Counted from the first letter of the stretch, positions 53,337 to 62,907 are shown. The stretch: DNA of 64,000 nucleotides from CALBJU01 sp965247125 (GCA_965247125.1 CBDFGO010000003.1:1860001-1924000), one strand, 5' to 3'. The notes: generated by a model from the letters alone, not told the origin. Made by a program: numbers and translations.

Positions 53337-53468
53337 TCTGGACTTCTAAGGGGCGATTTTGACCCTGAATACGCCGTCAGATCTTCGGCACAACGATTGA
53401 AAGACTTTATACTGAATACATCGATAAACAGGTCGAAAGCCGCCTACTGTGGCTCGGAAGGGAATCAA

Positions 53469-54191
53469 ATGAAATCATCCGCAACACGAAATATCAATTG
53501 CGCCTTTCAGGCCGGTGCCTTGGTTCCGGCTGGCTTCATGCTTCTGGCTTGCTCCATGTTTCTGGCCGGCACTGCTCTAAAAGCAACGGCACAGGTCACT
53601 TCCGTTGACCCCGGTCAGCAACGCGCCCAGGCTCTCGCCGCGCGTCTGGCGGACAAGTACGATTCGGTTCAGGCGATGCAGGCTCGGTTCGTACAGATCG
53701 CGACCTCCCAATTCATGGACGATCCGGAACGATTCTCAGGCCTCCTGATTTTTTCGCAGAATCAATATCGAGTCGAGACGAGCACTCAGACGATCGTAAC
53801 GGATGGAACGACAACATGGATTCACAACCGCGGCGAACAGCAGGTGCTGATCAACGATTTTGTGGAGGACGAGACCTCATTTTCTCTTACGTCCTTTTTA
53901 AGGAATTTCGACTCGGAGTATGATGTTCGAGCCGACGGGCAGGAGTCGCTCTCAGGAACTCAACACGATATTCTGTTTCTGACGCCCCGCGATGACTTCT
54001 CGGCCTACCGTAGCGTCAGGCTGTGGATTCGCAGAAGAGATCTGATCGTAACTCATCTGGTCGTCATTGATCTTAATGACGTGACCATGACCTTCGATCT
54101 CTCTGAAATCATCGTAAATCCAGAGCTCGATTCCCACACTTTCGCCTTCCAAATCCCAGAAGACGTGGAGATTATCGATCTCAGAAATTAG
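53469..54191 (+). CDS. lolA: Outer-membrane lipoprotein carrier LolA
   Basis: A 240-residue periplasmic chaperone carrying lipoproteins to the outer membrane. Start at 53469 (MKSSATRNINCAFQAGALVP), which gives a signal peptide ending LKATAQ; 24 more codons are open upstream. The LolA fold is recognisable: ADKYDSVQAMQARFVQI, then FSGLLIFSQNQYRVETS, IVTDGTTTWIHNRGEQQVLI and the C-terminal LSEIIVNPELDSHTFAF. First of three codirectional envelope genes (flippase-like, M1-like). Confidence 0.88.
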   Translation: MKSSATRNINCAFQAGALVPAGFMLLACSMFLAGTALKATAQVTSVDPGQQRAQALAARLADKYDSVQAMQARFVQIATSQFMDDPERFSGLLIFSQNQYRVETSTQTIVTDGTTTWIHNRGEQQVLINDFVEDETSFSLTSFLRNFDSEYDVRADGQESLSGTQHDILFLTPRDDFSAYRSVRLWIRRRDLIVTHLVVIDLNDVTMTFDLSEIIVNPELDSHTFAFQIPEDVEIIDLRN

Positions 54192-54249
54192 CCGGGAACG
54201 GAGCGGGAAGGTGCTGGGTTGACCCGCTCCAACAATTCAATTCTCCTGG

Positions 54250-55287
54250 ATGCACACCGGAACTAAAAAATGGTTGATACGGGGCGGAAGCTTCGCTATC
54301 GCCGGCCTTCTCTTGTTTCTGGCGATGCGTGGTGTAGACTTGCGGCAAGTCGGCACCGCGCTGGTACACGCCAACTACTGGTGGGTGATTCCTATTGTCG
54401 CCGTCACCCTGTTGAGTCACTGGCTGAGAGCTCTCCGATGGGTCGTCTTGCTCGAAGTGTCCCCTCGTCGGGACGGGTCGCGGGGAGAAATATCTAAGCT
54501 CAATACGTTCGTTTCGGTCATGATCGGATACATGGCCAACTATGCAGGTCCGAGGCTCGGCGAGGTTATTCGAACGGGTGGCGTTGCGAAGAAGGAAGGG
54601 ATGTACTTTTCGACCGTACTTGGCACGGTGGTGGTCGAACGAGCCATCGATATGGTGACGTTTGCGCTCGCACTACTCAGCATTCCGTTGATCTTCATCG
54701 ACCAGATCGAAGCAGTCGGCGAAATGCTGGTTCGTCCCCTCCAAGCATGGGTGTCAGCTCAATCTGCCACTATTCTCACGCTCGGAGCCCTTGGAATCAC
54801 CACGATCATCCTCGTTCTCATTTATCTGCTCGTGAGAGCGATTCGTCATCCAAATACGAAGTTGGGGGGTCTTTACGAGCGTTTTGGAGATGGTTTTTCG
54901 AGCATTGTGCGCACAGAACAACCCGTGCAGATAGGGCTATTAACTGTCGGAATATGGATCTGTTATGGACTCATGGCCTATCTACCGTTTCTGGTTCTAG
55001 GCTACGACGATGCTTACAGCATTGGCTTTGTAGGTGCCTGGGGGCTGATGCTGCTCGGCGCCATCGGAGTCGTGATCCCCTCTCCCGGGGGATTTGGAAC
55101 GTATCACTTCATCACCATTCAGTCGCTTGCACTCCTGTACGCAATGCCTCAGACTGAAGCCGCGACCTATGCCCTTCTTACACACACGGGTCAAATGATG
55201 CTGTATTTAATCGTGGGATTCGTCAGCATTCTGTTTTTTGGTGCGAACCTGTCTGTGACGGGGGATGATGACGGGGCCGAAGAGTGA
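54250..55287 (+). CDS. UPF0104/YbhN-type membrane protein (LPG synthase TM-like)
   Basis: A 345-residue polytopic inner-membrane protein related to the flippase part of lysylphosphatidylglycerol synthase (MprF) and YbhN. About eight helices; the family segments are YMANYAGPRLGEVIRTGGVA, TVVVERAIDMVTFALALL and IPSPGGFGTYHFITIQSLAL. Such proteins are thought to move lipids across the inner membrane, but the cargo is unknown. It lies 58 bp after lolA and overlaps the next gene (GTGA at 55284-55287). Confidence 0.88.
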   Translation: MHTGTKKWLIRGGSFAIAGLLLFLAMRGVDLRQVGTALVHANYWWVIPIVAVTLLSHWLRALRWVVLLEVSPRRDGSRGEISKLNTFVSVMIGYMANYAGPRLGEVIRTGGVAKKEGMYFSTVLGTVVVERAIDMVTFALALLSIPLIFIDQIEAVGEMLVRPLQAWVSAQSATILTLGALGITTIILVLIYLLVRAIRHPNTKLGGLYERFGDGFSSIVRTEQPVQIGLLTVGIWICYGLMAYLPFLVLGYDDAYSIGFVGAWGLMLLGAIGVVIPSPGGFGTYHFITIQSLALLYAMPQTEAATYALLTHTGQMMLYLIVGFVSILFFGANLSVTGDDDGAEE

Positions 55288-57674
55288 TTTCGAAGCTGTT
55301 CATCATATCCGTTCTGATCCTGCCCTTGTTGGTCGGTGCGCCGGCACACGCTCAAGAGGATTGGACTAATCCGCTGATGGATGGCCCCGTGAGATCGGAC
55401 GAGGATCTTGGTTCAAGGGTAGAAATGATTCGCGTAGCACTGCAGATTCTTCCCGTTGAAAAAGAGGTTCGAGGCAGAGCAATCGTTCACGCCATTCCTG
55501 AAAAGACGGGCCCAAGTGAACTGTACCTCAATACTTCTGAGCTCGACATCCTCGACGTCTCCGCATTCTCCGAGCCAATTGCGTGGTCTACGTTCGGCGA
55601 TGTTCTGGTCGTGACGCTCGATTCCTCTCGAGCCGAGGAATGGCCAGTGGAAATTACGTACACGGTTCGAAATGCCCTCCGCCATCGTTCAGATGCTTCG
55701 GGTTGGAGCATGGTATGGTCGTCGAGCGAGCCCGGAAGAACACAATGGATGCCCACGCCGATCAATGAATTGAGTCCACTCCACACCCAGTTCAGAATCG
55801 TCGCTCCTCCGGGGTGGACCATCTGGAATTCTGGAACAGAGGAGCAAAGAATTACGGTGGAGGGCGGTGCCATCCTTCAAAGTCGAAATGACGGTTTCTT
55901 CGCTCAGACAAGTGGCTTCATCGCGTTCGACCCTTCCAGCATCGCTCCTGAGGGAAGCAACAGTTTGATCTCTTCTCCCAGCTTGTCATCTGACTCGCTA
56001 CACAAAGCGAGTTCGAGAAAGGTTAAAAGCTACCTCGAGGAATACCTGAACCTATCGAACGGCAGGGACCATGAGATCATGTTTATCCCGGGAATCCACT
56101 ATCCGGACACGTTCGATCGATATGCGCTGCTTCCTGCTCATACACCTCTCGCAAAATCTCCCTGGCCTGCAGATTTCGATATGGCCAGACAGCACATTCA
56201 AACCAAACTTTCTGGATCGTTGAACAGGTTGATACCAACCGACTCCTGGATCCGGGAGGGGCTGGCGTCGTGGCTTGCAGTAGACTATTTGCGCAAGACA
56301 GAAGGTGACGCGACCAGCGGCCTCGTTCTGGAGGAACTGAGAAGAGCCTATCTGGCGGAGAGTACCGACTATGTTAGACCGTTGGTGTGGGATCGATGGG
56401 TTAACGCCTCAGATCTAGCGGACGCTCACGCGAGCGCAAAGGGCGCATGGATCTTTCGAATGCTCAAAGAGCGCCTGGGCGCCCGATCCCTGTTCGCAGG
56501 AATACGTCTATTCTTGATGGCCGGACAGACCGATGCGGTTGACTCGGAAACCCTTCGGATGAGTCTCGAAACAGCATCGCGTGAGGATCTTGGAAGGTTT
56601 TTTGATACCTGGGTCTACAGCGCAGGTCATCCGAAACTTGAATTGTCCTACAGCTTTGACATCGCTTCAGAAAAAGCTACGATCATAACCGTTCAGCATC
56701 AGGACGGGCCACTCGTCCCAACTGCATTCGAGTTTGATGCCACCTTTCAGTTTTCGTCCCTTGCGGAAACGAATGCAATGCTGGTTCGCGTCTCTGACCG
56801 TTCGCAATCTACCAGTATTTCGACCGGTCTCTCTCCCAGATACGTCCATCCCGACGCATATGCGACTGTATTACTCGATTTTTCCGTGCCGCTCAGCCGA
56901 GATGACCTTGTTTCGCAGATGCGAAATTCGCTGAGTTCGGGATCAACTATCAGGTCGTTGAAACTGCTTCTCGATATGGATTCGGAGCCCGCAGTTCTTC
57001 TGGGTTTACGCTCATCCATCCAGGCGGACAGGGCCCCTTCTGTCTTGTTGACGACGTGCGATTTGCTGGGCAAAATGGCGCCCTCCACATCGGCACTGAA
57101 CATTCTGCTCTCTTATTCGACGCACAATGACTCTCGCGTACGCGCAGCAGCTATCCGGGCGATGGCAGCTTACCTCGACGCACCGAGCGCTTTTCAGGCG
57201 GTGCTCTCGGCTGCCAATACGGCGCAAGATTCAGAAGTGCTTGCTGCGGCTGTATTCTCGCTTACGCGGCTACGCCCTTCAAATGCCTGGACCTACCTGC
57301 GCTCGGCACTCGTTACTCCGTCCAGAAACGACATCGTGCGACTCACGGCGTTGAATATCATTGAAGGAGAAATGGCACAAAAAGAAGATATTTTCACCAG
57401 TATATCTTCCTTTCTCGAGGACCAGATTCCGCTTGGCATTGCCGCCTTACGTGCACTGAATCGGGTCGATTCCTCGGACGATCTCGTCTTGAAAACCACG
57501 GCCTCCTGGCTGGAAGCGGACGAATATGCGCGACGTGCGGTAGCTGTGGAGATACTCCAGGAATCGGATCCAGCCGAGATCGACATCCCGTTACTCCACA
57601 GGATTGCTGCCGCGGAGCCTGACCTGAAGCTGAGACGCCAACTCAACCGGCTGATTCTACTCACCGAACGGTAA
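55284..57674 (+). CDS. M1-peptidase-like protein with HEAT-type C-terminus, active site missing
   Basis: A 796-residue exported protein, GTG start at 55284 overlapping the previous stop. Signal peptide to about residue 23 (APAHAQ). The N-terminal beta domain and central helical domain follow aminopeptidase M1 lines, including WIREGLASWLAVDYL, which matches the usual NEGFASYLA segment. But the HExxH zinc motif that should precede it is absent (ARQHIQTKLSGSLNR stands there), so it is unlikely to be a peptidase. The last 250 residues are HEAT-like helical repeats. It may act as a scaffold with LolA and the flippase. Confidence 0.85.
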   Translation: MISKLFIISVLILPLLVGAPAHAQEDWTNPLMDGPVRSDEDLGSRVEMIRVALQILPVEKEVRGRAIVHAIPEKTGPSELYLNTSELDILDVSAFSEPIAWSTFGDVLVVTLDSSRAEEWPVEITYTVRNALRHRSDASGWSMVWSSSEPGRTQWMPTPINELSPLHTQFRIVAPPGWTIWNSGTEEQRITVEGGAILQSRNDGFFAQTSGFIAFDPSSIAPEGSNSLISSPSLSSDSLHKASSRKVKSYLEEYLNLSNGRDHEIMFIPGIHYPDTFDRYALLPAHTPLAKSPWPADFDMARQHIQTKLSGSLNRLIPTDSWIREGLASWLAVDYLRKTEGDATSGLVLEELRRAYLAESTDYVRPLVWDRWVNASDLADAHASAKGAWIFRMLKERLGARSLFAGIRLFLMAGQTDAVDSETLRMSLETASREDLGRFFDTWVYSAGHPKLELSYSFDIASEKATIITVQHQDGPLVPTAFEFDATFQFSSLAETNAMLVRVSDRSQSTSISTGLSPRYVHPDAYATVLLDFSVPLSRDDLVSQMRNSLSSGSTIRSLKLLLDMDSEPAVLLGLRSSIQADRAPSVLLTTCDLLGKMAPSTSALNILLSYSTHNDSRVRAAAIRAMAAYLDAPSAFQAVLSAANTAQDSEVLAAAVFSLTRLRPSNAWTYLRSALVTPSRNDIVRLTALNIIEGEMAQKEDIFTSISSFLEDQIPLGIAALRALNRVDSSDDLVLKTTASWLEADEYARRAVAVEILQESDPAEIDIPLLHRIAAAEPDLKLRRQLNRLILLTER

Positions 57675-57905
57675 CCACCGGCGGTCGATTTTCGACGACT
57701 GGCAGGCTATTCAGTCCACTCGGAAGTGACCTGAACGACTCGTATCGATATTGAAACGGCTCGCGGGCGGGGGAAAACCGTTCAGGTCAATTCACTTTGC
57801 ACCCCGCTGCTTCTGCCCTACCCTTTCTTCGCCGAGTAAGGATAGGCCCCTCCTTCTCGCAGGAAGACGCCAGACCTATACATCAGGAATCTGACAAGTG
57901 AGATC
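57675..57905. repeat. Intergenic inverted repeat before the 86-residue gene
   Basis: Within this 231-bp gap, TGACCTGAACG (57727-57737) pairs perfectly with CGTTCAGGTCA (57779-57789), 11 bp spanning 41 nt. It may be the closing stem of a leader RNA or a transcript end. Nothing else recognisable is present. Confidence 0.5.
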
Positions 57906-58166
57906 ATGCAGGCAATGACCGAACAAGCCATCGATAATCCTCTGGATGGCCTAATTAGCAGCGACATTTATGACGTTCTGGATAACCACAATCTCCTGAG
58001 TGAGAAGGGAGTCCGTGACTATCAAATCAGGAACGCGTTTCGCATCATGCGAAGGGAGAACGTCCCAGCCTACGATGCGATTGAGATGCTGCGGGAAGAG
58101 TATCCCTACTTACAATTTGACACGATCCGTAAGATCGTCTACAAGCTGAACGGGAATCGGCGCTGA
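57906..58166 (+). CDS. Small conserved-looking helical protein, unknown
   Basis: An 86-residue soluble protein that is mostly helix (LISSDIYDVLDNHNLLSEKG, YQIRNAFRIMRRENVPAYDA, MLREEYPYLQFDTIRKIVYK). I recognise no family. A Met at 57915 is the alternative start. The regular helical pattern, even codon use and a good terminator downstream (58240-58292) support it as a real gene. The helix spacing could be a DNA- or protein-binding bundle; this is a guess. Confidence 0.6.
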   Translation: MQAMTEQAIDNPLDGLISSDIYDVLDNHNLLSEKGVRDYQIRNAFRIMRRENVPAYDAIEMLREEYPYLQFDTIRKIVYKLNGNRR

Positions 58167-58239
58167 TCTAGCGTTCTCGCTAACGAATTTCAGGTGACGA
58201 CAGCGCCAATAGGTGTCTGTTGCGCTTGAAAGGTGGGCG

Positions 58240-58292
58240 CCCCGACTGACCTTTGCGTGGTACCGCATCGGTTAGTCGGGGTCGTTTGTTTT
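58240..58292 (+). terminator. Intrinsic terminator after the 86-residue gene
   Basis: CCCCGACTGACC (58240-58251) pairs with GGTTAGTCGGGG (58270-58281), 12 bp with one G-U pair, followed by T-rich TCGTTTGTTTT. It lies between convergent genes, 74 bp after the stop. Confidence 0.75.
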
Positions 58293-58327
58293 AACGCCAC
58301 GTCAATTAGACGAAAAATCAAAGCCAT

Positions 58328-59122
58328 TCATTCCATCCCAGCCTCGATTCTGGAGTTGGATGCTTGCATGAGGAGTATGCCCGCCGCTACCGATGCGTTC
58401 AGAGATTCTGCCTTTCCCCGCATCGGAATCCGCACGAGGTAGTCGCATGCATCCCTCACGATGCGACTCATGCCCTTTTCTTCGCTTCCGATTACGATTG
58501 CCAGTGGTCTATCCCAATCCATCTCTGTCATACTGGTGTCTCCGCTTCCCTCAGCCCCCACGATCCAATAGCCTCGTTCCTTCAATTGTGAGATGACCTG
58601 AGTCAGATTTCCGACCCGAGCAATACTCATCTCCGCTATGGTCCCGGCTGATGTTTTGATAGACGCTGCGGTAACGGGCGCGGCTCCTCGGTCCGGAATG
58701 ATGAGACCTTGCGCTCCTGCGGCAACACCACTTCGAATTATCGCCCCAAGATTATAGGGATCCTGAATGTGATCCAGAATGATAACAATGGGCTTCCTGG
58801 CTCTCACGTCGTCCATCGTCGGGGCAATGTGTGAGAGCATGTCGTCGACATTCAGGTATTCGATTGGAGAAATAACCAGAAGCACACCCTGATGATTGAC
58901 GCCAGGTACGAGTGATGAAAGCTTCTGAGGTGGCACAAACTGAACCGGAATTCCTTGAGCTTTTGCCAAAGATTTAAGAGACAGCAGTGAGCCGGTGGCG
59001 CCCTTCTGAAGCAGTAATTTTTCTGCCGGGGCTGCGTCACGGTCCAGCTGTTCACGCACCGGATTTCGGCCCGCAATATATCTGAGAGTATTGGATTCGA
59101 TCGGAATAGCCTTTTTGTTCAC
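58328..59122 (-). CDS. rlmB: TrmH-family 23S rRNA 2'-O-methyltransferase
   Basis: A 264-residue SPOUT methyltransferase. An N-terminal L30-like substrate domain (IAGRNPVREQLDRD, LQKGATGSL) precedes the knotted SAM domain with motifs ILDHIQDPYNLGAIIRSG, IVIGSEEKGMS and IPMRGKAESLNASVAAGILL. This matches RlmB, which methylates G2251 of 23S rRNA. Length is normal. Minus strand, convergent with the 86-residue gene and divergent from the DDAH-like gene. Confidence 0.93.
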   Translation of the reverse strand: MNKKAIPIESNTLRYIAGRNPVREQLDRDAAPAEKLLLQKGATGSLLSLKSLAKAQGIPVQFVPPQKLSSLVPGVNHQGVLLVISPIEYLNVDDMLSHIAPTMDDVRARKPIVIILDHIQDPYNLGAIIRSGVAAGAQGLIIPDRGAAPVTAASIKTSAGTIAEMSIARVGNLTQVISQLKERGYWIVGAEGSGDTSMTEMDWDRPLAIVIGSEEKGMSRIVRDACDYLVRIPMRGKAESLNASVAAGILLMQASNSRIEAGME

Positions 59123-59265
59123 GACTCTTGCAGCATGGGGACACGCAGGTCTTCGTATCCTGTCCGCTTTCCTGGAACCTATGGGGCCCTATGCCATTGC
59201 GGCTTTTGGCCGTCCGTAAGGTACGGTGACCGCACCGATAAGACTTCCTGATCCTAACCGAAACG

Positions 59266-60138
59266 ATGAGCAGATTTTCGATGACGGCGCGACTCGATCG
59301 CGTCCTGGTTGCACACGCAAGAGATTGTTTCCGGTCTCAGACACACCTGTCCGAAAACTGGAGACCATTTGGATTCGCATACGAGCCTGACTTTGACGAC
59401 GCATGCGTTGAATCCGACGAATTCATGGGCGTCCTTAAACAGTTCGGGGTGACGGTTGAAGTATTGCCCCCAGAGCTGTGTACGGGCCTGGATTCGCTCT
59501 ATGTACACGACCCGGTTGTAGGCGTAGATGGAGGCTTCGTGACGACAAGGATGGGCAAGGACCTGCGAGAACACGAGCCACGCTCAATCGGCAAATTTTT
59601 GCAGGACAATGACTTGAATGTATCTCACTTCGAGGCGGAAGGGGCCATATTGGAGGGTGGAGACGTTGTGTGGCTTGACCCGGATCTACCCGCTGTGGGT
59701 GAAGGGTATCGGTCAAACGCCAGGGGAATTGCAGAACTGAAAAGAATCTGCGGCGACTCGATCCGGGAAGTGATCCCGGTATCTTTGCCCCACTGGAACG
59801 GGCCAACCGACATCCTTCACTTGATGTCGATGCTATCTCCCCTTGCTCGCCGCAAGCTGCTGGTTTACAGCCGACTCTTGCCTGTCACTTTTCGCAATAT
59901 GCTACTCGATATGGAATTTGAGCTGCTGGAAGTACCTGAAGACGAGTATGACTCCATGGGATGCAACGTGCTGGCCCTCGATGAGAATACCTGTCTGATT
60001 GAAGAGGGCAACGTAAAGACGGCTGCATTGCTTTCGACAAGTGGTTTCGAAGTACTCACGTATCACGGCAAACAGATTTCACTCGCTGGTGGGGGTGGAC
60101 CAACCTGTCTCACCCGGCCCTTGTGGCGCTCATCCTAA
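59266..60138 (+). CDS. Dimethylarginine dimethylaminohydrolase / amidinotransferase-like enzyme
   Basis: A 290-residue enzyme of the guanidine-modifying superfamily. The catalytic set is visible: Glu130/Asp133 (LEGGDVVWL), Asp182 and His185 (TDILHL), and nucleophile Cys281 (GPTCLTRPLW). It best matches DDAH-like hydrolases, releasing citrulline from arginine derivatives; arginine deiminase-type activity is the alternative. Its TAA stop overlaps the TAG stop of lgt on the other strand (60135-60138). Confidence 0.9.
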   Translation: MSRFSMTARLDRVLVAHARDCFRSQTHLSENWRPFGFAYEPDFDDACVESDEFMGVLKQFGVTVEVLPPELCTGLDSLYVHDPVVGVDGGFVTTRMGKDLREHEPRSIGKFLQDNDLNVSHFEAEGAILEGGDVVWLDPDLPAVGEGYRSNARGIAELKRICGDSIREVIPVSLPHWNGPTDILHLMSMLSPLARRKLLVYSRLLPVTFRNMLLDMEFELLEVPEDEYDSMGCNVLALDENTCLIEEGNVKTAALLSTSGFEVLTYHGKQISLAGGGGPTCLTRPLWRSS

Positions 60139-61058
60139 GAGGACGAGGCGGCGGGCTGTGTGCTCTCTCTCTTTGGCCAGGTTTTCCAGACCCCTACCAC
60201 TCCGATCACAATCAGGCAAAGGGCTATTACTTCAGCCTGGGGCATGGTAATTCCAAACAGATCGAAGCGATTGTTTACCCGGATTTTTTCAATGAAAAAG
60301 CGTTCTGCACCGTTGAATACAATGTAGACCCAGAACAGCCAGCCCGTCAGGTGGGCGTGTTTTCGGAACGACCAAAGAATGCCGAAAATAGCCATGGCCG
60401 CGAGAAACTCGTAGATCGGGGTGGGATAGACCGGCATGGAAGACAAATCGACGCCCATAATATTGTTGGGATAGGTCTCTGCCCAGAACCACATCGGAAT
60501 AAGATCGGGCTTCGCGGCCAGATTCGAGGCGATGCCCCAATCTCCGTCTCCCGAAAGCTGACATCCTATTCGTCCGACACCGTAGGCCACCATCACACCT
60601 GGCGCTATCGCGTCGGCGACAGAGCCGAGGTTGAGTCCTTTTTTTCGGACGTAGTGGACCACCGCGAAGCCGCCGAAAATCATGCCTCCGTAAAATGTGA
60701 ACCCACCCGTCGAGAAAATCATCCGGCTGGGTGACCGAGAAAACGCGTCGAGATTCTCCAGAATGTGAAAAGCCTTGGCGCCTGCGAACCCCGCTATAAT
60801 GAGTATGATGGTAATGGTGCCGACAATGAAGGATGGGCTGACGGTCACCATCTTTTTTTTGCCCTTCTTCCCTTTGCTCGGATCAGGAATGCGTACGCCG
60901 CTCAGTTGATCAATCCCGTACATTCGATCGAATTCTTTCTGTACGATCCAGGCACCTGCCATGGCGCCCATGGCAACCATAAACCCAAAAGAATAGATGG
61001 GAAATGGAAGGCTGAATCCGAATAAATCCGGAAAGATGTCGCTTAGTCGGGGATACAT
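60135..61058 (-). CDS. lgt: Prolipoprotein diacylglyceryl transferase
   Basis: A 307-residue inner-membrane enzyme that adds diacylglycerol to the lipobox cysteine of prolipoproteins. Seven or so helices; signatures FTFYGGMIFGG, GRIGCQLSGDGDWG and NGAERFFIEKIR are complete. A charged insertion (about 58-70, PDPSKGKKGKKKM) interrupts the N-terminal part, longer than in E. coli Lgt. It is the last gene of the minus-strand group after hisS. It serves the lipoproteins encoded in this window (PD40 protein, DUF4292 protein). Confidence 0.95.
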   Translation of the reverse strand: MYPRLSDIFPDLFGFSLPFPIYSFGFMVAMGAMAGAWIVQKEFDRMYGIDQLSGVRIPDPSKGKKGKKKMVTVSPSFIVGTITIILIIAGFAGAKAFHILENLDAFSRSPSRMIFSTGGFTFYGGMIFGGFAVVHYVRKKGLNLGSVADAIAPGVMVAYGVGRIGCQLSGDGDWGIASNLAAKPDLIPMWFWAETYPNNIMGVDLSSMPVYPTPIYEFLAAMAIFGILWSFRKHAHLTGWLFWVYIVFNGAERFFIEKIRVNNRFDLFGITMPQAEVIALCLIVIGVVGVWKTWPKRESTQPAASSS

Positions 61059-61140
61059 GGCCTATTTACTCTTCTCACGCGACTGATTTGATGCAGGCGA
61101 CAACCCTCGCCTAACACTTCCGTTCCGTCGGATGAATTGT

Positions 61141-62436
61141 TCAGGACTGAGATGCGCCGATGGCCTTCGCCAGAAGGTCGATACGGACTGCTTCCTGGGA
61201 TCCATCGGTCATATCCTTGAGCTGCACCGCACCCGAGGTGATGTCCTCTTCGCACACGATGACAACGTATCGGGCTTTTTGTCTATTCGCCTCGCGCATC
61301 TGCGCCTTCATCGAACGACCCTGCAGGTCATAGCAAATCGATAATCCCGAGTCTCTCAGAGTTTTAGCGGTACGAAAGATCCATCCGGGACCAACATTGT
61401 CAATGCTCACGATGAACGCGTCCGGTCTATCCGAATCAACATCGGCTTTTCCTGCAGCGTTGAGGGCCATTATCAGACGCTCAAAACCCGCTGCAAATCC
61501 GACTGCCGGCACGACCTTTTTCGAGCCCACCTCGCTGGACAGCATGTCGTATCGCCCACCTCCGGCGAGAGCGCTCTGAGCTCCGAGTACGGCGCTTTCA
61601 ATTTCAAATGTAGTTCGGCTGTAGTAGTCGAGCCCCCTGACGAGGAAAGGGTCCTCAACAAAGGAAACGCCCACGTCCGTCAAGTGCTCTTTCACCGACT
61701 CATAATGCTGGCGGCTTTCATCATCAATGAAATCAAGCAAGATCGGCGCGCCCTCGAGCAATTCGCGCTCTCTCTCGTTCTTCGTGTCAAGAATGCGAAG
61801 CGGATTTGTGTCAAGACGGTTCCGACTCACCTCCGAAAGTTGATCTGCATGCGGAAGAAGGTAGTCCAGCAAGGCCTGTTGATACTTTGGTCGGCTGTCT
61901 CCATCCCCGAGTGAATTGATTCGAACGGTGAACTGTGTCAGACCCAATTCGAGGTAGACATCGAGTGCGGAAGTGATGGTCTCTGCGTCAGCACGGGCGT
62001 CCTCTGAGCCGATTAGCTCGATGCCAAATTGATGAAATTGGCGGTAACGCCCCTTCTGGGGTCGCTCAGCCCTGAAACACGGTCCAATGTAAAAGAGCCT
62101 CTGAATGCCGCCCTGTTGTGCCATATTGTGCTGGAGGAAGGCACGCATCACCGGTGCCGTTACCTCAGGCCGCATTACGTAGTTGGTCGAACCGCGCTCG
62201 AAAGCGAACATCTCTTTCGAAACGATATCGGTCGACTGACCAATCCCGCGCGCAATCAATTCAGTCGGCTCGAGAATAGGCGTTCGAATTTCCTCCGCCC
62301 CGTATCTGACCATCACGCGACGGACCACCTCCTCCACGTGTCGCCAGACGCTTACTGCCGCTATCGCGTCCCCACCGGACGTGTAGCCTCGTGGAAGAAC
62401 GTCAAATGTGCCGGGGATGGATTTGAACTGATTCAT
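61141..62436 (-). CDS. hisS: Histidyl-tRNA synthetase
   Basis: 431-residue class II synthetase charging tRNA-His. Motif 2 (YIGPCFRAERPQKGRYRQFH), the His-specific LVRGLDYYSRTTFEIE and AGGGRYDML motifs, and the C-terminal anticodon domain (AFIVSIDNVGPGW, GLSICYDLQGRSMKAQMREA) are intact. Between ptsN (6 bp upstream on the same strand) and lgt (82 bp downstream). Confidence 0.96.
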   Translation of the reverse strand: MNQFKSIPGTFDVLPRGYTSGGDAIAAVSVWRHVEEVVRRVMVRYGAEEIRTPILEPTELIARGIGQSTDIVSKEMFAFERGSTNYVMRPEVTAPVMRAFLQHNMAQQGGIQRLFYIGPCFRAERPQKGRYRQFHQFGIELIGSEDARADAETITSALDVYLELGLTQFTVRINSLGDGDSRPKYQQALLDYLLPHADQLSEVSRNRLDTNPLRILDTKNERERELLEGAPILLDFIDDESRQHYESVKEHLTDVGVSFVEDPFLVRGLDYYSRTTFEIESAVLGAQSALAGGGRYDMLSSEVGSKKVVPAVGFAAGFERLIMALNAAGKADVDSDRPDAFIVSIDNVGPGWIFRTAKTLRDSGLSICYDLQGRSMKAQMREANRQKARYVVIVCEEDITSGAVQLKDMTDGSQEAVRIDLLAKAIGASQS

Positions 62437-62442
62437 GCTCGG

Positions 62443-62907
62443 TCAATTCAGTGTGGCTTCGGCCTGGTAAATACTATCGAGAAGCCCTTCCGCGGTCGTC
62501 GCGGACAAAAGAAGATCCCGATTCTCATCGCGGTTCATCATACGCGAAAAACGACTCAATATTCTGACGTGCTGCGATTTGGCGTCCTGTTTTCCTACCA
62601 GAAGAAAAACAATCTGCACCGGGGCATTATCAAGGGCGCCAAACTCAACGGGTTCTTTGGTTGTCACGAGGGCCGCCACAATGCCCGTAACCGCAGAAGT
62701 TTTTGCGTGAGGTAGGGCCAGACCCTTTCCCACGCCTGTGGACATGGTCGATTCACGGCGGTGAACCGCGTTTCTCACCTCGTCAACATCTTCAACCGCC
62801 TCGGAACCGGCGATAAGATCAATAACGGCATCGATCAATGCCTTCTTGTCGTTGGCTTCAACGCCAACTGCTACGCTTTCGATGTCGAGTAATTCCCTGA
62901 GATCCAT
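62443..62907 (-). CDS. ptsN: PTS IIA-like nitrogen-regulatory protein
   Basis: A 154-residue EIIA domain of the fructose/mannitol/Ntr type. The phospho-His is His67 (GLALPHAKT), with the preceding TMSTGVGKG typical of PtsN. No membrane IIBC partner is nearby, so it acts in signalling rather than sugar uptake; PtsN proteins adjust potassium and nitrogen responses. Six bp before hisS, so probably cotranscribed with it. Confidence 0.92.
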   Translation of the reverse strand: MDLRELLDIESVAVGVEANDKKALIDAVIDLIAGSEAVEDVDEVRNAVHRRESTMSTGVGKGLALPHAKTSAVTGIVAALVTTKEPVEFGALDNAPVQIVFLLVGKQDAKSQHVRILSRFSRMMNRDENRDLLLSATTAEGLLDSIYQAEATLN

